Shown in pieces: positions 35,664-47,910 of a stretch of 64,000 bases of DNA. Numbering within the stretch: the stretch's first letter is position 1; each line of letters begins with the position of its first letter. Origin of the DNA: Oscheius onirici (Eukaryota > Nematoda > Chromadorea > Rhabditida > Rhabditidae); contig OW051470.1 of the NCBI GenBank assembly GCA_932521025.1, positions 6,744,501-6,808,500 of the forward strand, written 5' to 3'. A program made the position numbers and the translations under genes. The notes under the pieces are model-generated. The model did no database searches. It saw only the letters and a program-made list of their open reading frames with translations, and was not told where the DNA came from.

Positions 35664-36416
35664 ATTTACCTGCAAAAAAAATGGAATTAAAGATACAACA
35701 AGTTCAAAGAAAGAAGGAAGAATAGCGAGATCAATAACGAAGTCTAACCGAATTTTCACTACGCACCTTCCGGATTTTATCCACAACGCGTAAACTTCTA
35801 TGACAGTATCACTTCCCTTTTTTCATGAAGGCAAACCCACATATAAAACACATATTTCATGAAGGCAAAAACACCATATCTCCAGGGAAAAAGGAACGAA
35901 AAAGAGCGAACTTTGCGTGAAATTTTGGGAAAAGAGCGGTCGAAGAGAATTGGGCTCGTGTCAAAGGACTGTCTCTGCAGCAGGATCGTGGCGGGACCCG
36001 GGCGTCCACCAATACGCGGAGAGGAAAGAAAAATAGTCGAGTCTCAACACGATTAGTTCGTACTCTTGCAAGTATAACAAAATACGCTCATCAAGAGAAA
36101 AACCACAAACCTTGATCTTATCTAGTGCCTCAAAAAAAGAGCGAGCCAAAAAGGCACAAGAAGCATCGGAACCCACCAGTAAAAGGTCAGGAGCCAGATT
36201 GTAGCGACCATAATCCACAGACGCGAGAGAATCAATGGTTTCCAGAAGATTAATTAACTCGAACTAAACGCGGCTGATGAACACCGCCGTCAATAACTTG
36301 AAACCTGAACCCAAGTTGCCATTTTCCCTTCTCTTTCCTATCACGAACAAAGTAAACAAGACTATTTCAGATGCTTATTTTCCTGTTTTAAATGACAACA
36401 ACTCTGGCTGCGAAAG
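35664..36416. other. Divergent intergenic region, rps-0 / TBC1D5
   Basis: About 750 bp separate the divergent starts. A minus-strand open frame (35961-36218) has no family resemblance, so I treat this as promoter sequence for the ribosomal protein string and TBC1D5. Confidence 0.45.
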
Positions 36417-38671
36417 ATGGATGGGCGTGGATCTAGAAGGTATGTAAAATATGGAAAATATCTGATCGGCTTCAGTGAATACAATTCCGTTTTGAGCAAA
36501 GAACTATCTGAGAACATTTTGAGAGAGTTTTGTGTGGGAGGAGGTCTTCGGACGACGAGTTTACGTTCAATCGTATGGAGGGTGAGTACATAATTTCAGA
36601 ATAGTGTCAAGAAAAAGTTCAGATACTTTTGAAATGTTTGCCAGTCTCAAAGACGGAGTGGATCTCCATAGTTACTAGGACCAGAGACAAATATCAACAA
36701 TTGAGGGAACAACATATCACGGATCCACACAAACAGGACGCAGTTCTGGATCCGGAACAGAACAATCCCCTCTCGGAGACGGAGTCTGTAAGTGTCATAT
36801 CTTTTTTGTCCAACTTTTACGTTTCTGAAGCTAAAGAAAAGCAGGGTTTAGAGCCCCTGGACGAGATTCTTCGCTGACCACGAGCTGAGAGATATCATAG
36901 CCAAGGATGTGAATCGGACCTTCCCAGAAATACAGTACTTTCAACAAGAAGAGGTCAAGTCAATGATGTGTGATGTCCTCTTGACTTACTCCAAGGAAAA
37001 CTCTGTCATCTCCTACAAACAGGTTGCTCTTTTTTTTTACTTCAATTGAACTCAATCAGGGAATGCATGAAATCCTTGCTCCTTTACTTTTCGTTCTCTA
37101 CTCCGACCAGCAAGCTTACGAACACGCCAAGGAGAACGACGAACTGGGTTCAGTAGCTCCAGAAGATCTTGGAATTCTGGACACGATATACGACGAAAAG
37201 TACCTGGAACACGACGCTTAGTGAGTTTCTTCTGAACAAATTGAGCTTCATTTCCAGCACAATGTTCTGCGAGATCATGTTAAGCATCTGCAAGTGGTAC
37301 GAAGATGCTGAGATGGTTCCCCAGTCAACCGATAAAACAGCTACTCCGTTTATGAGGTAGTACAGAGCCATATAACTCATTTTCTTGTTCTTGTAGGGTA
37401 CAGGACCAAGTCCCTTCCAGTGCCATAATGGGCGAGTTGACCTCGATTGATGAGAGACTCTACAGCGAAGATCCCGGTCTCGCGAGTCATCTGAAAGGAC
37501 TCGATATTCCTCCTCAACTCTATGGAATGTAAGTACTATTCATTGAAGTAACCTTTTGTTAGACGGTGGTTACGACTTCTCTTCGGTCGCGAGTTTCCAA
37601 TCCACGATCTTCTGTATCTCTGGGACGTGATAGTGGCAGACAGACCTATTGCCCACATCTGTGAGTGTATCTTCATTGCCATGCTCACGCAAATTAGGGA
37701 TCTCTGTAAGTTCCTTGCTTTTCATAACGAAGAGACTTTTACAGTACTCCAATCGGACTACGGTGGTTGCCTACAGTACCTCATGAGGTATCCTCCTACT
37801 GTAGATGCCTCGACATTTATTCAGCTAGTTCGTCATTACCGATATCCGAAGGTTTTCCTTCGTTTTTTTTTGTTTTAACAAAGTACCTTTCAGAGAGTTC
37901 CAAAGCCTATAGTCACTAGCCAGACAAACTTTTCGACCTTGACCGTAGCGGGGACCAGTCATCCGAACCAAGTAACAAGGAAAGAGGTGATCGGATTCGA
38001 AGAACCACCCAGTGGATTCCGCCCCAAAAGCGTTTCCATGCTCTCCAGAGTCAGAAACACGATAGAAAGACCAAGTGAGCGATCTGCCGAATAAATAACT
38101 GGTCAGGTCCTTCATCTAGTCCCCAGCCGTCTCCGAAGAAGGCTCCTCTTCGACCAATACCGCCCTCTCCCATAAAGACGGGAATACTTTGGGAGAAGGA
38201 ACTTCAGATGATGGAAGGACAAGTGGCCATTCTACAGAGTCGTCTAACCGAGAGAGATGTAGTCTCCTCATCTGTCTCTCATCAACTGGAAACACTGGCG
38301 GGAGAGGTTTTAGCAGCCTCTTCGGAGCAAAGTCGAAGAACGATCAGTGAAAAGTTGAGACAGTTGAGTCGGAAACTGACTATGGACTACTCCAATGAAG
38401 GTAGGTTGCCCCCACTTTACCTTTCACTCTTGACATAGAATAGTTCTGATCCTACTCCTACCCTTGACTGAAACTTTTTTTACTGACCAGTGCATAAACA
38501 AACTCTCAAACTGCCCTAAAATCCATAACCTAGACCTTTTCAGATGTCTCGTACTTCATCCAGCCGCCTGACCACATTGAGATGGGTCGAGAAGCCCGCC
38601 CGGCTGTGAGAATACCCCGAATGAACCGAGAGAATGAGATGATCGAGTTCAAACCGCCGATGCAACGATAG
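36417..38671 (+). CDS. TBC1D5: TBC1D5 Rab GTPase-activating protein
   Basis: This is a Rab7 GAP that works with retromer at endosomes. It starts MDGRGSRSEYNSVLSKELS and continues with LRTTSLRSIVWR, the usual N-terminal TBC motif. LLKCLPVSKTEWIS and LREQHITDPHK match TBC1D5 specifically. Both catalytic fingers are present: IAKDVNR (IxxDxxR) followed by TFPEIQYFQQEEV, and SYKQGMHEILAPL (YxQ). RWLRLLFGREFPIHDLLYLW and the downstream VADR complete the TBC domain. The C-terminal part is Ser/Pro-rich with a short coiled coil (MEGQVAILQSRLTERDV). Roughly ten exons have short introns. Confidence 0.92.
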
Positions 38672-38786
38672 ATTCCCCAGTGACCCCTTGATCTTTTTTC
38701 CTTTTTTTACGAGCTCTAGTGATACATATCCAAAAAGATAAGCTGTACATATTGCAGTCTGCCCAAGGCCAAGTATAAATTGTGAT

Positions 38787-39790
38787 TTACTCTTCGTCTT
38801 CTTTCTCTTCTTCCAACTTTGCCAACCATTTCCTTCTCAAAATCTTGATCTGGGTCTTTGAGAATGACATTCTTCGACTGCATGGTTTCAAAGTGCACTG
38901 GGCATCACAGGGATTCGGATGGTACGGAGCGCAACAACAGTAGCACTTCTTCCCAATACTGAAGACTTTCACTGTTTGTCTTTTGATAGTTTTACCTTAT
39001 ACAATTGAGTGGCTTCAATGCCCAAACTTGTTCCCGGATAGGTTGGGGCACAAGGGCTCCCAAGAAATCAACAGCGGAAGTGTGTTTCGGAGGCCAGACC
39101 TTGCACAGACCACTGTTCTCGTCGAAGGCTTGAGGGGTCATTGCACAGGCCTGCTTCTCGGTTGGAAGATCACAGATTCGGTCGACTACTCCAAAGGAGT
39201 TACCACTGAAAGAGAATCTTGATTAAGAATGAAGAGGATACTTGAAACCATTTTCAGCAAGTACCTTTACAGACAATGCAATTCAGATTTGTGTTGATCC
39301 CGATTGAGCTGCCTCTTCGTGAAAAAAAAAAGCGCTACAAACAGTGAGTTTCGTGGACTCATAGCAATAACTTATAGAACGACATACCCTGACGTGTAGT
39401 CGCATCTGGGAGAACAAGCGACCTGAACATTGCACATTCCGCAAGCATCAGCTGACTTATTAAACAATTCCGCATAGTCCATGACTTTTTGAACGATCGG
39501 ATTCCCGATCCCGGTTATCAACTGAAGGATTCATGTGTCGAGAAAGGGCAACCTACCGACATGTATCTGTTCTGGTAGCATTGAGGAGGTAATGTTTTCC
39601 AGAATGAACGGTCAGCTGTACTGAACGAGTTTTGGGTTGTTTGGAAAAAGAGACGCTCTAACCTAAAGCATGGTCCGTAGTCACTCCAGTCGTGACAGTT
39701 ACTGGTCTTTCCGGATTGAGAGACTGAAGAAAATGCAGAGGCCAAAAAGGGTAAGACGACAGGTAGATTGAGTAAAAGGACAAGGATCAT
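38787..39790 (-). CDS. Secreted cysteine-rich protein 1
   Basis: I do not recognise the family. A strong signal peptide ([20 protein letters not shown]) starts at 39790. The mature part begins [12 protein letters not shown], continues with [11 protein letters not shown] and [21 protein letters not shown], then NLNCIVCKG. The next part reads [19 protein letters not shown] and [12 protein letters not shown]. The last exon is remarkably cysteine-dense ([19 protein letters not shown]) and ends with a basic and acidic tail (KEDEE). Exon joins were chosen to keep frame and cysteine content, and the second exon uses the first of two closely spaced AG acceptors. It follows the gene at 40536 by only 146 bp on the same strand, and the two may be co-transcribed. 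Confidence 0.66.
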
Positions 39791-39936
39791 TGTCTCTTTC
39801 AAAATTAGTCGGGATCAATGGAAGAAGAACAGACTGAGAGATTGCCCGCGACCGGGGGCTAATAGAAACAGGTTCGATCTAAAGAAGCGACGAATCTTTA
39901 TTTTTCAAAATCCCGTTTTTTTTTCTTCGTATCCTC

Positions 39937-40536
39937 TCAGCAGAAGTTGCTTCTCAGCTGTCTCTTCATTCGTCTCATGTAGTTCAGAGCTGTAACCATG
40001 TCCGTCTTCAGCTGGCAGCTGCTGAAACCCCTCTCATCGATCACTGGCTGATCGTATGCGAACTCTGGACAAGTCTTCCCTAAACGACAGATTTGATCAG
40101 TGAGCGTGTGCTCTCACAACACTTGTTGAAGAGGAAGTGTTTTCCTTTCTCACAGAGACAGCGAGTCGTCTCGACCGAAGAGTCACAAACCGTACTTTCA
40201 CAGGCTCTTTTGCACTGTTCATCCAGAACACACCCTGTTTCGTTCGGTTTCAAGGCCTTCAGACAACAGCCAGGATGTTCAGCTGTAGCTCTAAAACAGC
40301 TCAGTCCACCAGGACAGTCGAGCGTTGTGTAACACTCTGAAATTTGTTATCAGAATACAATAGGTAAGCACCTCTGGTACAATTAATCCTTTCCAGTTCT
40401 TTGGCTATCAATGGCTCGAAATACTCGATGATTGGAAGATACCTGAAAGTAGTCTCGAGAAGTATTGCCACACTCACCACGGTTGATCAGACTGGACGAG
40501 ACAGATGACTAGAAGTAAGACTACAGTCGATCGCAT
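39937..40536 (-). CDS. Secreted cysteine-rich protein 2 (EB-module-like)
   Basis: This is a small secreted protein of about 160 residues. The ATG lies two bases after TACAGTTCAG, a likely trans-splice acceptor, and starts MRSTVVLLLVICLVQSDQP, a signal peptide. The mature part contains RINCTRECYTTLDCPGGLSC, then GCCLKALKPNETGCVLDEQC, CESTVCDSS and RCLCEKGKHFLFNKC. This cysteine spacing resembles nematode EB modules. A 38-bp intron with a GTGAGA donor separates this from WKTCPEFAYDQPVID and a basic tail (ALNYMRRMKRQLRSNFC). No enzymatic motif is visible. A cuticle, matrix or innate-defence role is possible, but that is only inference from composition. Confidence 0.7.
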
Positions 40537-40968
40537 ATCTGAACTGTATTGGAATGAGAAAGGATCGGTCTTTTACACACTCGTGTGAGCCTTAGGAGGA
40601 AAAGTGGGCTGAGAAGAGGCGGCTCTTGTTCGGCGAGTAGCCGCCAAAGCACACACAGGAGAAGGACGAGGAAATGGCCTCGAGAGCACAGCGCTTTTCT
40701 GAAATCGAGACAGACTTACCCACACCAGGTAACCCGAGTTGACTCAAACAGTCATTTCGCGGAGTTTGTGGAAAAGACGATTTTAGAAGAACTCGACCGG
40801 GACCGACATACACACTAGGCAAATTCGCTCAGAAACACAACAAGAGAACAAAATATAGAGATGTTCATGAAATAAACCGTACCACAATAGTTGGAGAATG
40901 CGCTCTTACGAGAGCGGTTTTTTTTTATATAGCGAGATAAAGTGGATGTTATCGTAGCTGGAGCTCCT
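40537..40968. other. Region between secreted protein 2 and H2A
   Basis: This stretch of 432 bp lies between two minus-strand genes. Open frames on both strands at about 40585-40822 lack splice logic and family resemblance. I see no supported feature. Confidence 0.4.
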
Positions 40969-41508
40969 TTAGTCATCCTTTTCGGCCTTCTGAGGAAGCA
41001 GGGAAGGTGCGATGTGAGGAAGGACACCGCCTTGAGCGATTGTGACTCCATTGAGAAGACGACTCAGCTCGTCGTCGTTACGTACAGCCAGCTGGAGATG
41101 GCGAGGAGTTATGCGGTTCTTCTTGTTGTCTCTGAAAACACAATTAAGTGGAACTGACAAAAATCTTACTTGGCAGCGTTTCCTGCGAGCTCGAGAATTT
41201 CGGCGGTCAAATATTCAAGAACGGCAGCCAAACTAAAAAAAAACGTTCTTCCGCGAAAACCGTTCTAAACAAACTAAACCGGGGCTCCGCTTCCGACACG
41301 CTCAGCGTAATGGTTCTGAAAAATTAATGTATCGGGGATTGAAATGCAAGGCGTGTTCTCTCATTTAATTCTGGCAAAAATAAACAAGACTGACCTTCTT
41401 CAGCATCCTGTGGATTCTTCCGACGGGGAGGAGAAGGCCAGCTCTGTTCGAGCGAGACTTATGCATCGATTCCTTCTTCACGATGAGCGACTTTCCACGG
41501 CCAGACAT
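40969..41508 (-). CDS. Histone H2A, intron-containing variant
   Basis: The histone-fold core is clearly H2[51 protein letters not shown] and [20 protein letters not shown], then [13 protein letters not shown]. The N-terminal tail is unusual. It opens MSGRGK like core H2A and then reads [18 protein letters not shown]. The C-terminus is short ([11 protein letters not shown]). Three introns interrupt the gene, whereas replication-dependent H2A genes are intronless. The acidic-patch residues are largely kept (NDDEL for NDEEL). It is not H2A.Z by sequence. C. elegans has a sperm-specific variant, HTAS-1, and this could be an analogue, but that is a guess. One intron follows VY and uses the donor GTTTGT. 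Confidence 0.85.
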
Positions 41509-42403
41509 CTTGATGGCTGAAAGCTAGTAGTGAAAATTGGGAATAACCTGAAGAAGAATCACTTTACAGTAACACATCGAGAACACATATCTACTTTTAA
41601 AAGGTCGAGAAACAAACAATACTCGCACGAAATGAACAGTCAAGTGCGTGCGTGTAAACTACCACAACGAAAATTTAGGCCGGATGGAGGAAAAACATAA
41701 TCTGACCAGCCAAATTTTAAAGCGAGCGTCCGGCTACGAGCGACCAAGCTGGTGCGCAGTAATTCAAAAAAAATTGACGCCAATTAGCACTTTTCATTTT
41801 TCGACGCTTTGCACTCGTTTTATCGTTTTCAAACTATGTTTAATCGATTCCCCATAAAATTTTACGCCAGTTACGTCTATTCTGACGTCAAAATTACTGT
41901 CCTTAGAAAAGAAAAACATAGAAAAGGACAGAAATGGTGTTTTCGCCTTTTCCTTACAGTTTACTATTTTTTTGCGATCGGAATGTATGTGTCTGATGTA
42001 AAATTTGATGCCGAATCGATTAAACATGGTTTGGAAACCAAAAAACGAGTGTAAAACGTCGAAAGAGCGAAAATATAAATTTTGAGATCGTGTCAGGACC
42101 CGCTGTAATCGTGATGGGACCTTTTTCATAGCCGGACGCCCGTTTTAAAGGACTGCGCATAGGGTCTCATAGCGAGCCATCTGCATACGGTAATATGGCG
42201 TGCTAAAGGACCGACATGTCTGTTTTCCTATAGTTTTCTTGTTTCTTTATTTTTGTTCGGCAAAAGTGCTCACTGAGGATATGTAGTTATCATACCATTT
42301 TGCTTGTATTTGTGCTAGATATCACTATGGGATTGCTCGAAAATTTCATCTTCGCAACTTAGTTCTAAACTTCGAAATCGTTCTTTTGTAGTGCACTCTC
42401 CCA
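41509..42403. other. Divergent region H2A / Nanos-like gene
   Basis: Nearly 900 bp lie between divergent starts. It is largely occupied by the foldback element at 41723-42142. The remainder shows no gene and should hold the two promoters. Confidence 0.5.
41723..42142. mobile_element. Large foldback element with TTTTAAAG duplication, 420 bp
   Basis: This is a long imperfect palindrome. The left end starts CGAGCGTCCGGCTACG, and the right end read in reverse complement starts CGGGCGTCCGGCTATG. The arms remain alignable across about 200 bp, for example the blocks around GACGCTTTGCACTCG and CGAGTGTAAAACGTC. Flanking 8-mers TTTTAAAG at 41715-41722 and 42143-42150 are identical, giving a target-site duplication centred on TTTAAA. 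Palindromic elements with such targets are known in Caenorhabditis, but no family match was tested. It is non-coding. Confidence 0.8.
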
Positions 42404-43004
42404 ATGGCTACTCATCGACCCATAAAGTTTCAGGAGCATCTCCAGGTAAATATTGTAAGCCTGCAGCCTAATACAACTTTTTGCAGACTAAAACCTTCCA
42501 CGGCTCCAAGAAGGTTCTGCTCCAGTATTGTGGACGCCAGCACAGCGACGTCTCCACTGAGAGTCATTCGACTTCCTTCAATTCGGAAAACGATGTTAGT
42601 TTTCTGCTTTCTACTTCATCACATTGACTTCAGTCAAAGGATCACTTCGATGCTGCTCATGGATTCCACATGATCGATAACGGTCCTATGTTTATTAATG
42701 TACGTTGTTTCTTCTTTCGCACTAACACATATTGTTTCAGTACACAAAGCACTATTGCATGCTGTGCTTCGAGAAGGAAAAGGAGAGAAATCCTGGTGTT
42801 CTCCCATATCAAGATGGTCCATGGAAGTCTCACACCATGCGTGATGAGCTCGGAAATGCAATGTTCGTCGTTTTCATCCTTGTTGTACTTTGAAGTTTTA
42901 GGTGCCCTCTCCTCTACTTCTCCACATGTGTTTGCGGAACTACCGGCTACAAGGCTCATCTTCGCAGCGATTGCCCCATCATACTGGCTCTCGGCGATTA
43001 CTAA
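42404..43004 (+). CDS. nos: Nanos-like CCHC zinc-finger protein
   Basis: This is a probable RNA-binding translational repressor of the germline Nanos type. Six short exons encode about 135 residues. The C-terminal half carries the Nanos finger pair. Finger 1 is CMLC, then 21 residues, SH, ten residues and CP (SHTMRDELGNAMCPLL), which reproduces the Nanos His-x10-Cys-Pro spacing. Finger 2 is TCVCGTTGYKAHLRSDCP, matching the Nanos pattern Cys-GATGxxAH-x4-Cys. Two departures are visible. The first loop is longer than the usual 12 residues, and the second finger has Cys-x-Cys instead of Cys-x2-Cys. The N-terminal half (THRPIKFQEHLQ, LLQYCGRQHSDVST) is unlike anything I know. The gene is compact, with 39-45 bp introns. 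Nanos homology is likely rather than certain. Confidence 0.72.
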
Positions 43005-43248
43005 GCCTTTACCATCAAATGCCCGTTGGCATGTTTCAAATTGTTTTTCATTTTGTTATGTTTAATCTTCGTTGCTTACAAACCCCCTAGGAATGGTTTA
43101 AACCGCTGTGAATACATACATCTTGCGCATATCGCAATAAACCGTAGAGTTTCATTCATGTGCTGTATTTGGCAAAAGAAACAACATTTCATTCTCAAAC
43201 GGTGGAGATAACAAAACAGGAAAGAAACAAAATAACGGTGTAACAAAT

Positions 43249-44871
43249 TCAGATGTTAATGGTTTTCCACACGTTGAAGCCGTCACTAGCAGTGTTCATG
43301 GCTAAGGACGAGATCTGAGGATGCCAGTGGACTTCTTTCACCTAAAAAATGGGTTTAGATAAGTAAACATGAATAGTACTTCTTTCTGTCCTAGATGAAG
43401 GAACATCAGCTGCGGAGGGACACCTTCAACAGCCTCATCGCTGTCCGCCTCGGTGGCAATATCCCAGATCGAGGTCTGATCATCTTCACCAGAAGCCATG
43501 AAAGTCGTAGTTTCTTGAGGATGCCATTCGACCGAAGTGATGGGGGATCTGTGGTGCTTGAATCGAGCCACAGGCTGACCGAACTAAAGCTCGAGTTGAA
43601 GAAACTTTAAAAATAACAAACCTGGATAGTTTTCAAAGACCAAATCTTCAGCTCGGCATCATCTCCTCCTGTAACCAAAAGAGCGTCGTGTTGATTCCAG
43701 GAGAGCACATTGACATCAGAATCGTGAGCCTTTTCGACAGTACAGACACACGCTTCATTTGGAGTGGAGCGCGTATCCCAAAGTTTTACAGTCCCATCGG
43801 CTGAGCAAGTAGCCATCAGACTATCCTCAGTGGGAGACCATGAAATATCTTCGACTTGCTCTGAAATTGTGTGGCTAGAAAATCAGTTCAAAATACTTTT
43901 ATGTCCAGTGAATGCTCGTTGATCAACACTCCAGGTTCCTCCCTCGTGCATTCTCCATACATAAATATTTCTGACGACATCTCCGGTGGCAAGAGTTCCC
44001 TTTTTCAGCGGATTCCATGCTACGGCGAAACCTTCACGACCAGAACCTGCAAACGAGAAAAGAGGCTTTTCCTGAAAAGGGTTTTTTATTATCTCAAAGA
44101 AATACTGACATTATTCATTTTTACGGTCTGGTTTACGCCAGTCATTCCGTGACTAGCATTTAGAGCACTCGTAATATTCCACAACTGAGCTTTTCCAGTA
44201 TCGTTCCACACTGCGGCAACGGTGCTGTCACCAAGCCGATCTACCTAAAAGAAACAACTAGTGGATGTTGCAGGTACTAACCCGAATTCTGTTGATTCCA
44301 CCGTAAATGGGGATTGAAATAGCGTGCATTTTGGGCTGATTCTTCTTGTCGCCGCCTCCTTCCTCATCTTCATCGTCGTCGTCATCATCAGATTCATTTT
44401 CCTGTAAAAAGGAGTAAATTAAAGTGGCAGAGAACAAACTTGATTCAATGCGGTAAGATTTTTAAGTCCCATAACCATAATCTCATTGTCTTTGGCCTTC
44501 TCGGCTTGCGTTCCAGCAACCATATACATTTCATACGGCATTTCAGTACGGTTGTCTCCCAAACCGTCTCGGACAACATCAAAACTGAGACATGGCCAGC
44601 CTGAAAGGATGATGAAACTAGAAAATAAGTGACCTACGGGTTTCAAAAGAGTGGAATAGCTTATAGGCCTCCGGGTCGAATTCGAGCTCTTCACCCTCTT
44701 CTAGCGGACGGCTAATTCCAGGAACATAGGCCTAATACATATAACATTGAGAGGAGGCTGACAAGAAGTAATTACCTTTTTCTCGTGTTCAGGAATTTCT
44801 TCTTCTCCTTCTTGCTCCTCGTCCATCTCCTCGTGATCGTCCATATCAACGTCGTCTTCCTTGTGAACCAT
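43249..44871 (-). CDS. GRWD1: GRWD1-like WD-repeat protein
   Basis: This is a glutamate-rich WD40 protein involved in ribosome assembly and histone binding. An acidic N-terminus (DDVDMDDHEEMDEEQEGEEE) leads into YVPGISRPLEEGEELEFDPE and RWPCLSFDVVRDGLG, the CAF1-type histone-H4-binding N-terminal domain. A second acidic run of Asp and Glu follows. WD repeats include GREGFAVAWNPLKKGTLATG, VEDISWSPTEDSLMATCSAD, VNVLSWNQHDALLVTGGDD and SVEWHPQETTTFMASGEDD. The last ends VHWHPQISSLAMNTASDGFN before the C-terminus. The order and number fit GRWD1. Introns are short. Confidence 0.92.
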
Positions 44872-45089
44872 TTTTTTTACTACAAATTTTAATTAAAAAG
44901 AGCTGAAAAAAAGAGGAAAACAATGAAAAAAAAAAAAAAGGAAAACTGCATTTGCGTCAGCTGCAACAGGCGCACTTTCGGTGTCCTTTGAATAAACCTG
45001 GTGGGCTTTTATAGCCTTTGTGACTCTTCCTCATTTTTGTTTACTTTCAGTTCTTTTCTTTTTGCTATTTGTTTATTTTTAGCAGCATA

Positions 45090-46703
<1,614 letters not shown>

Positions 46704-47244
46704 AAACTGCGTTTTTCCTACGTGTATATTTAATAAATTTCTATGCTTCAGGAGGAACCGTGAACGCTATAGCGCGATGTGCAAACGAGACGACCCCTTG
46801 GACACTTATTAAAAACATACACAAACACGCGCGCGGCCACGACGACGAGAGTCCGGTCGCTGTCCAAGGGGATCTGTTTGTGTCTGCGTCAATCCGGGGA
46901 GGGTTGTTGTCTGCCCCGAGACCCGATGACAGTGCCACTCCCAGCTCTTGACCACTCTATTTGTCTCGAGGCATGTCCCAATTTGACTCCTCTACCCGCT
47001 GGGAGAAGGCGTCGATGACTCTCCCCGTGTGTCTCTCTGCCCCCAAAACGAGGTCGTGATAACTTATCGTCTCCATTCCTTTCCTTCCTGTCATGGATTG
47101 AAACCTGTTGTGGATTAGAGGAAATGCCCTCGAGTGCCCTTTTCTCTACTTGAACATTGGCCTGTTTGTTTACTGTCCCTTTTCTAACACAACTCACGAT
47201 GCATATTTATGCCTTATTATCCTCTAAAAGTAGGGCATCGTATC
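46704..47244. other. Convergent region after abi-1, GC-rich island
   Basis: The 3' flanks of two convergent genes cover about 540 bp. The block 46750-47060 is distinctly GC-rich, so that frames stay open on both strands by chance. I cannot assign a gene, RNA or repeat to it. Confidence 0.4.
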
Positions 47245-47910
47245 CTAGGCGACTTTTCTTTCGACATCTTTGCTCTTCTTCTTCTTTTTGTTCTTCTTCG
47301 AGTTTTTCTTCGATCCGCCCGTCGACCTCTTCCTCTCCGCACTCTTCTTCTTGCTCTTCTTCTTTTTCTTCTTTTCGCCGCCATTTTCCAAAGTTGGCGT
47401 CGTCGTGGGAGCACTCAAAGTCATGTCGTCGCCGATCAGATTGGCCGTCTTCACGTCCCTCGTCTCGCCACTATCCGACAGCAAATTGGCTGTCTGGACG
47501 TCTTTGGACTCGCTGTTGGAGAGCAACTCGGCCGTGACGACTCCCGGAGTGCTTTCGTCGGTGATGAGCAAGGCCGTCATGACATCTGTCTCGGGAGTCG
47601 ACGACTGGGAAGGAATCTGAGGAGGAGCTACTTCGGGAGCTTCTTGAGAAGCCGGCGGGACATAGTTCTTCTTGGAGTTGCATGGCGAGTTCTCTCGGCT
47701 TCCTTCGGTAGACAGAAACTGGGCGAAGAGGTCTGGCTGCTGCAGTTCACTCGGTGGCTTCTTGACTCTCTCCTTGGGCTGGGCCCGACGACTGCTGCGA
47801 TGCTGACGAGAGGCTTTTGGACTGTTTGACTTGGCTCTTCCTTGAGTTTGCTGCAGGTAGATGTAGACTGCGACGGCGATGGCACCAAGCAAGAAGTAGA
47901 CGAGCACCAT
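47245..47910 (-). CDS. Lysine-rich single-span protein with TA-L repeats
   Basis: This single-exon open frame of 221 residues belongs to no family I know. An N-terminal signal anchor (MVLVYFLLGAIAVAVYIYL) leads into a basic, Ser-rich region. A set of four degenerate repeats of about 14 residues follows: DVMTALLITDES, VVTAELLSNSES, DVQTANLLSDSG and DVKTANLIGDDM. The C-terminal third is almost entirely Lys, Ser and Asn (for example GGEKKKKKKSKKKSAERKR) and ends VERKVA. The absence of introns is unusual in this window and is shared only with msp. A short hydrophobic N-terminus with a highly basic tail suggests an ER or nuclear-envelope protein whose tail may bind nucleic acid or ribosomes. This is inference only. 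Confidence 0.68.
   Translation of the reverse strand: MVLVYFLLGAIAVAVYIYLQQTQGRAKSNSPKASRQHRSSRRAQPKERVKKPPSELQQPDLFAQFLSTEGSRENSPCNSKKNYVPPASQEAPEVAPPQIPSQSSTPETDVMTALLITDESTPGVVTAELLSNSESKDVQTANLLSDSGETRDVKTANLIGDDMTLSAPTTTPTLENGGEKKKKKKSKKKSAERKRSTGGSKKNSKKNKKKKKSKDVERKVA

Noticed and set aside
35961..36218. Minus-strand open frame upstream of rps-0
   Set aside because: The composition is not convincingly protein-like and there is no matching partner exon. It is treated as promoter sequence.
40585..40822. Overlapping open frames on both strands between H2A and the secreted protein pair
   Set aside because: Both frames open in the same place suggests base composition rather than coding. 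The product is Arg/Ser-rich without motifs.
46741..47197. Several long open frames on both strands in the GC-rich block after abi-1
   Set aside because: High GC reduces stop codons in all frames. None has an intron partner or recognisable domain.
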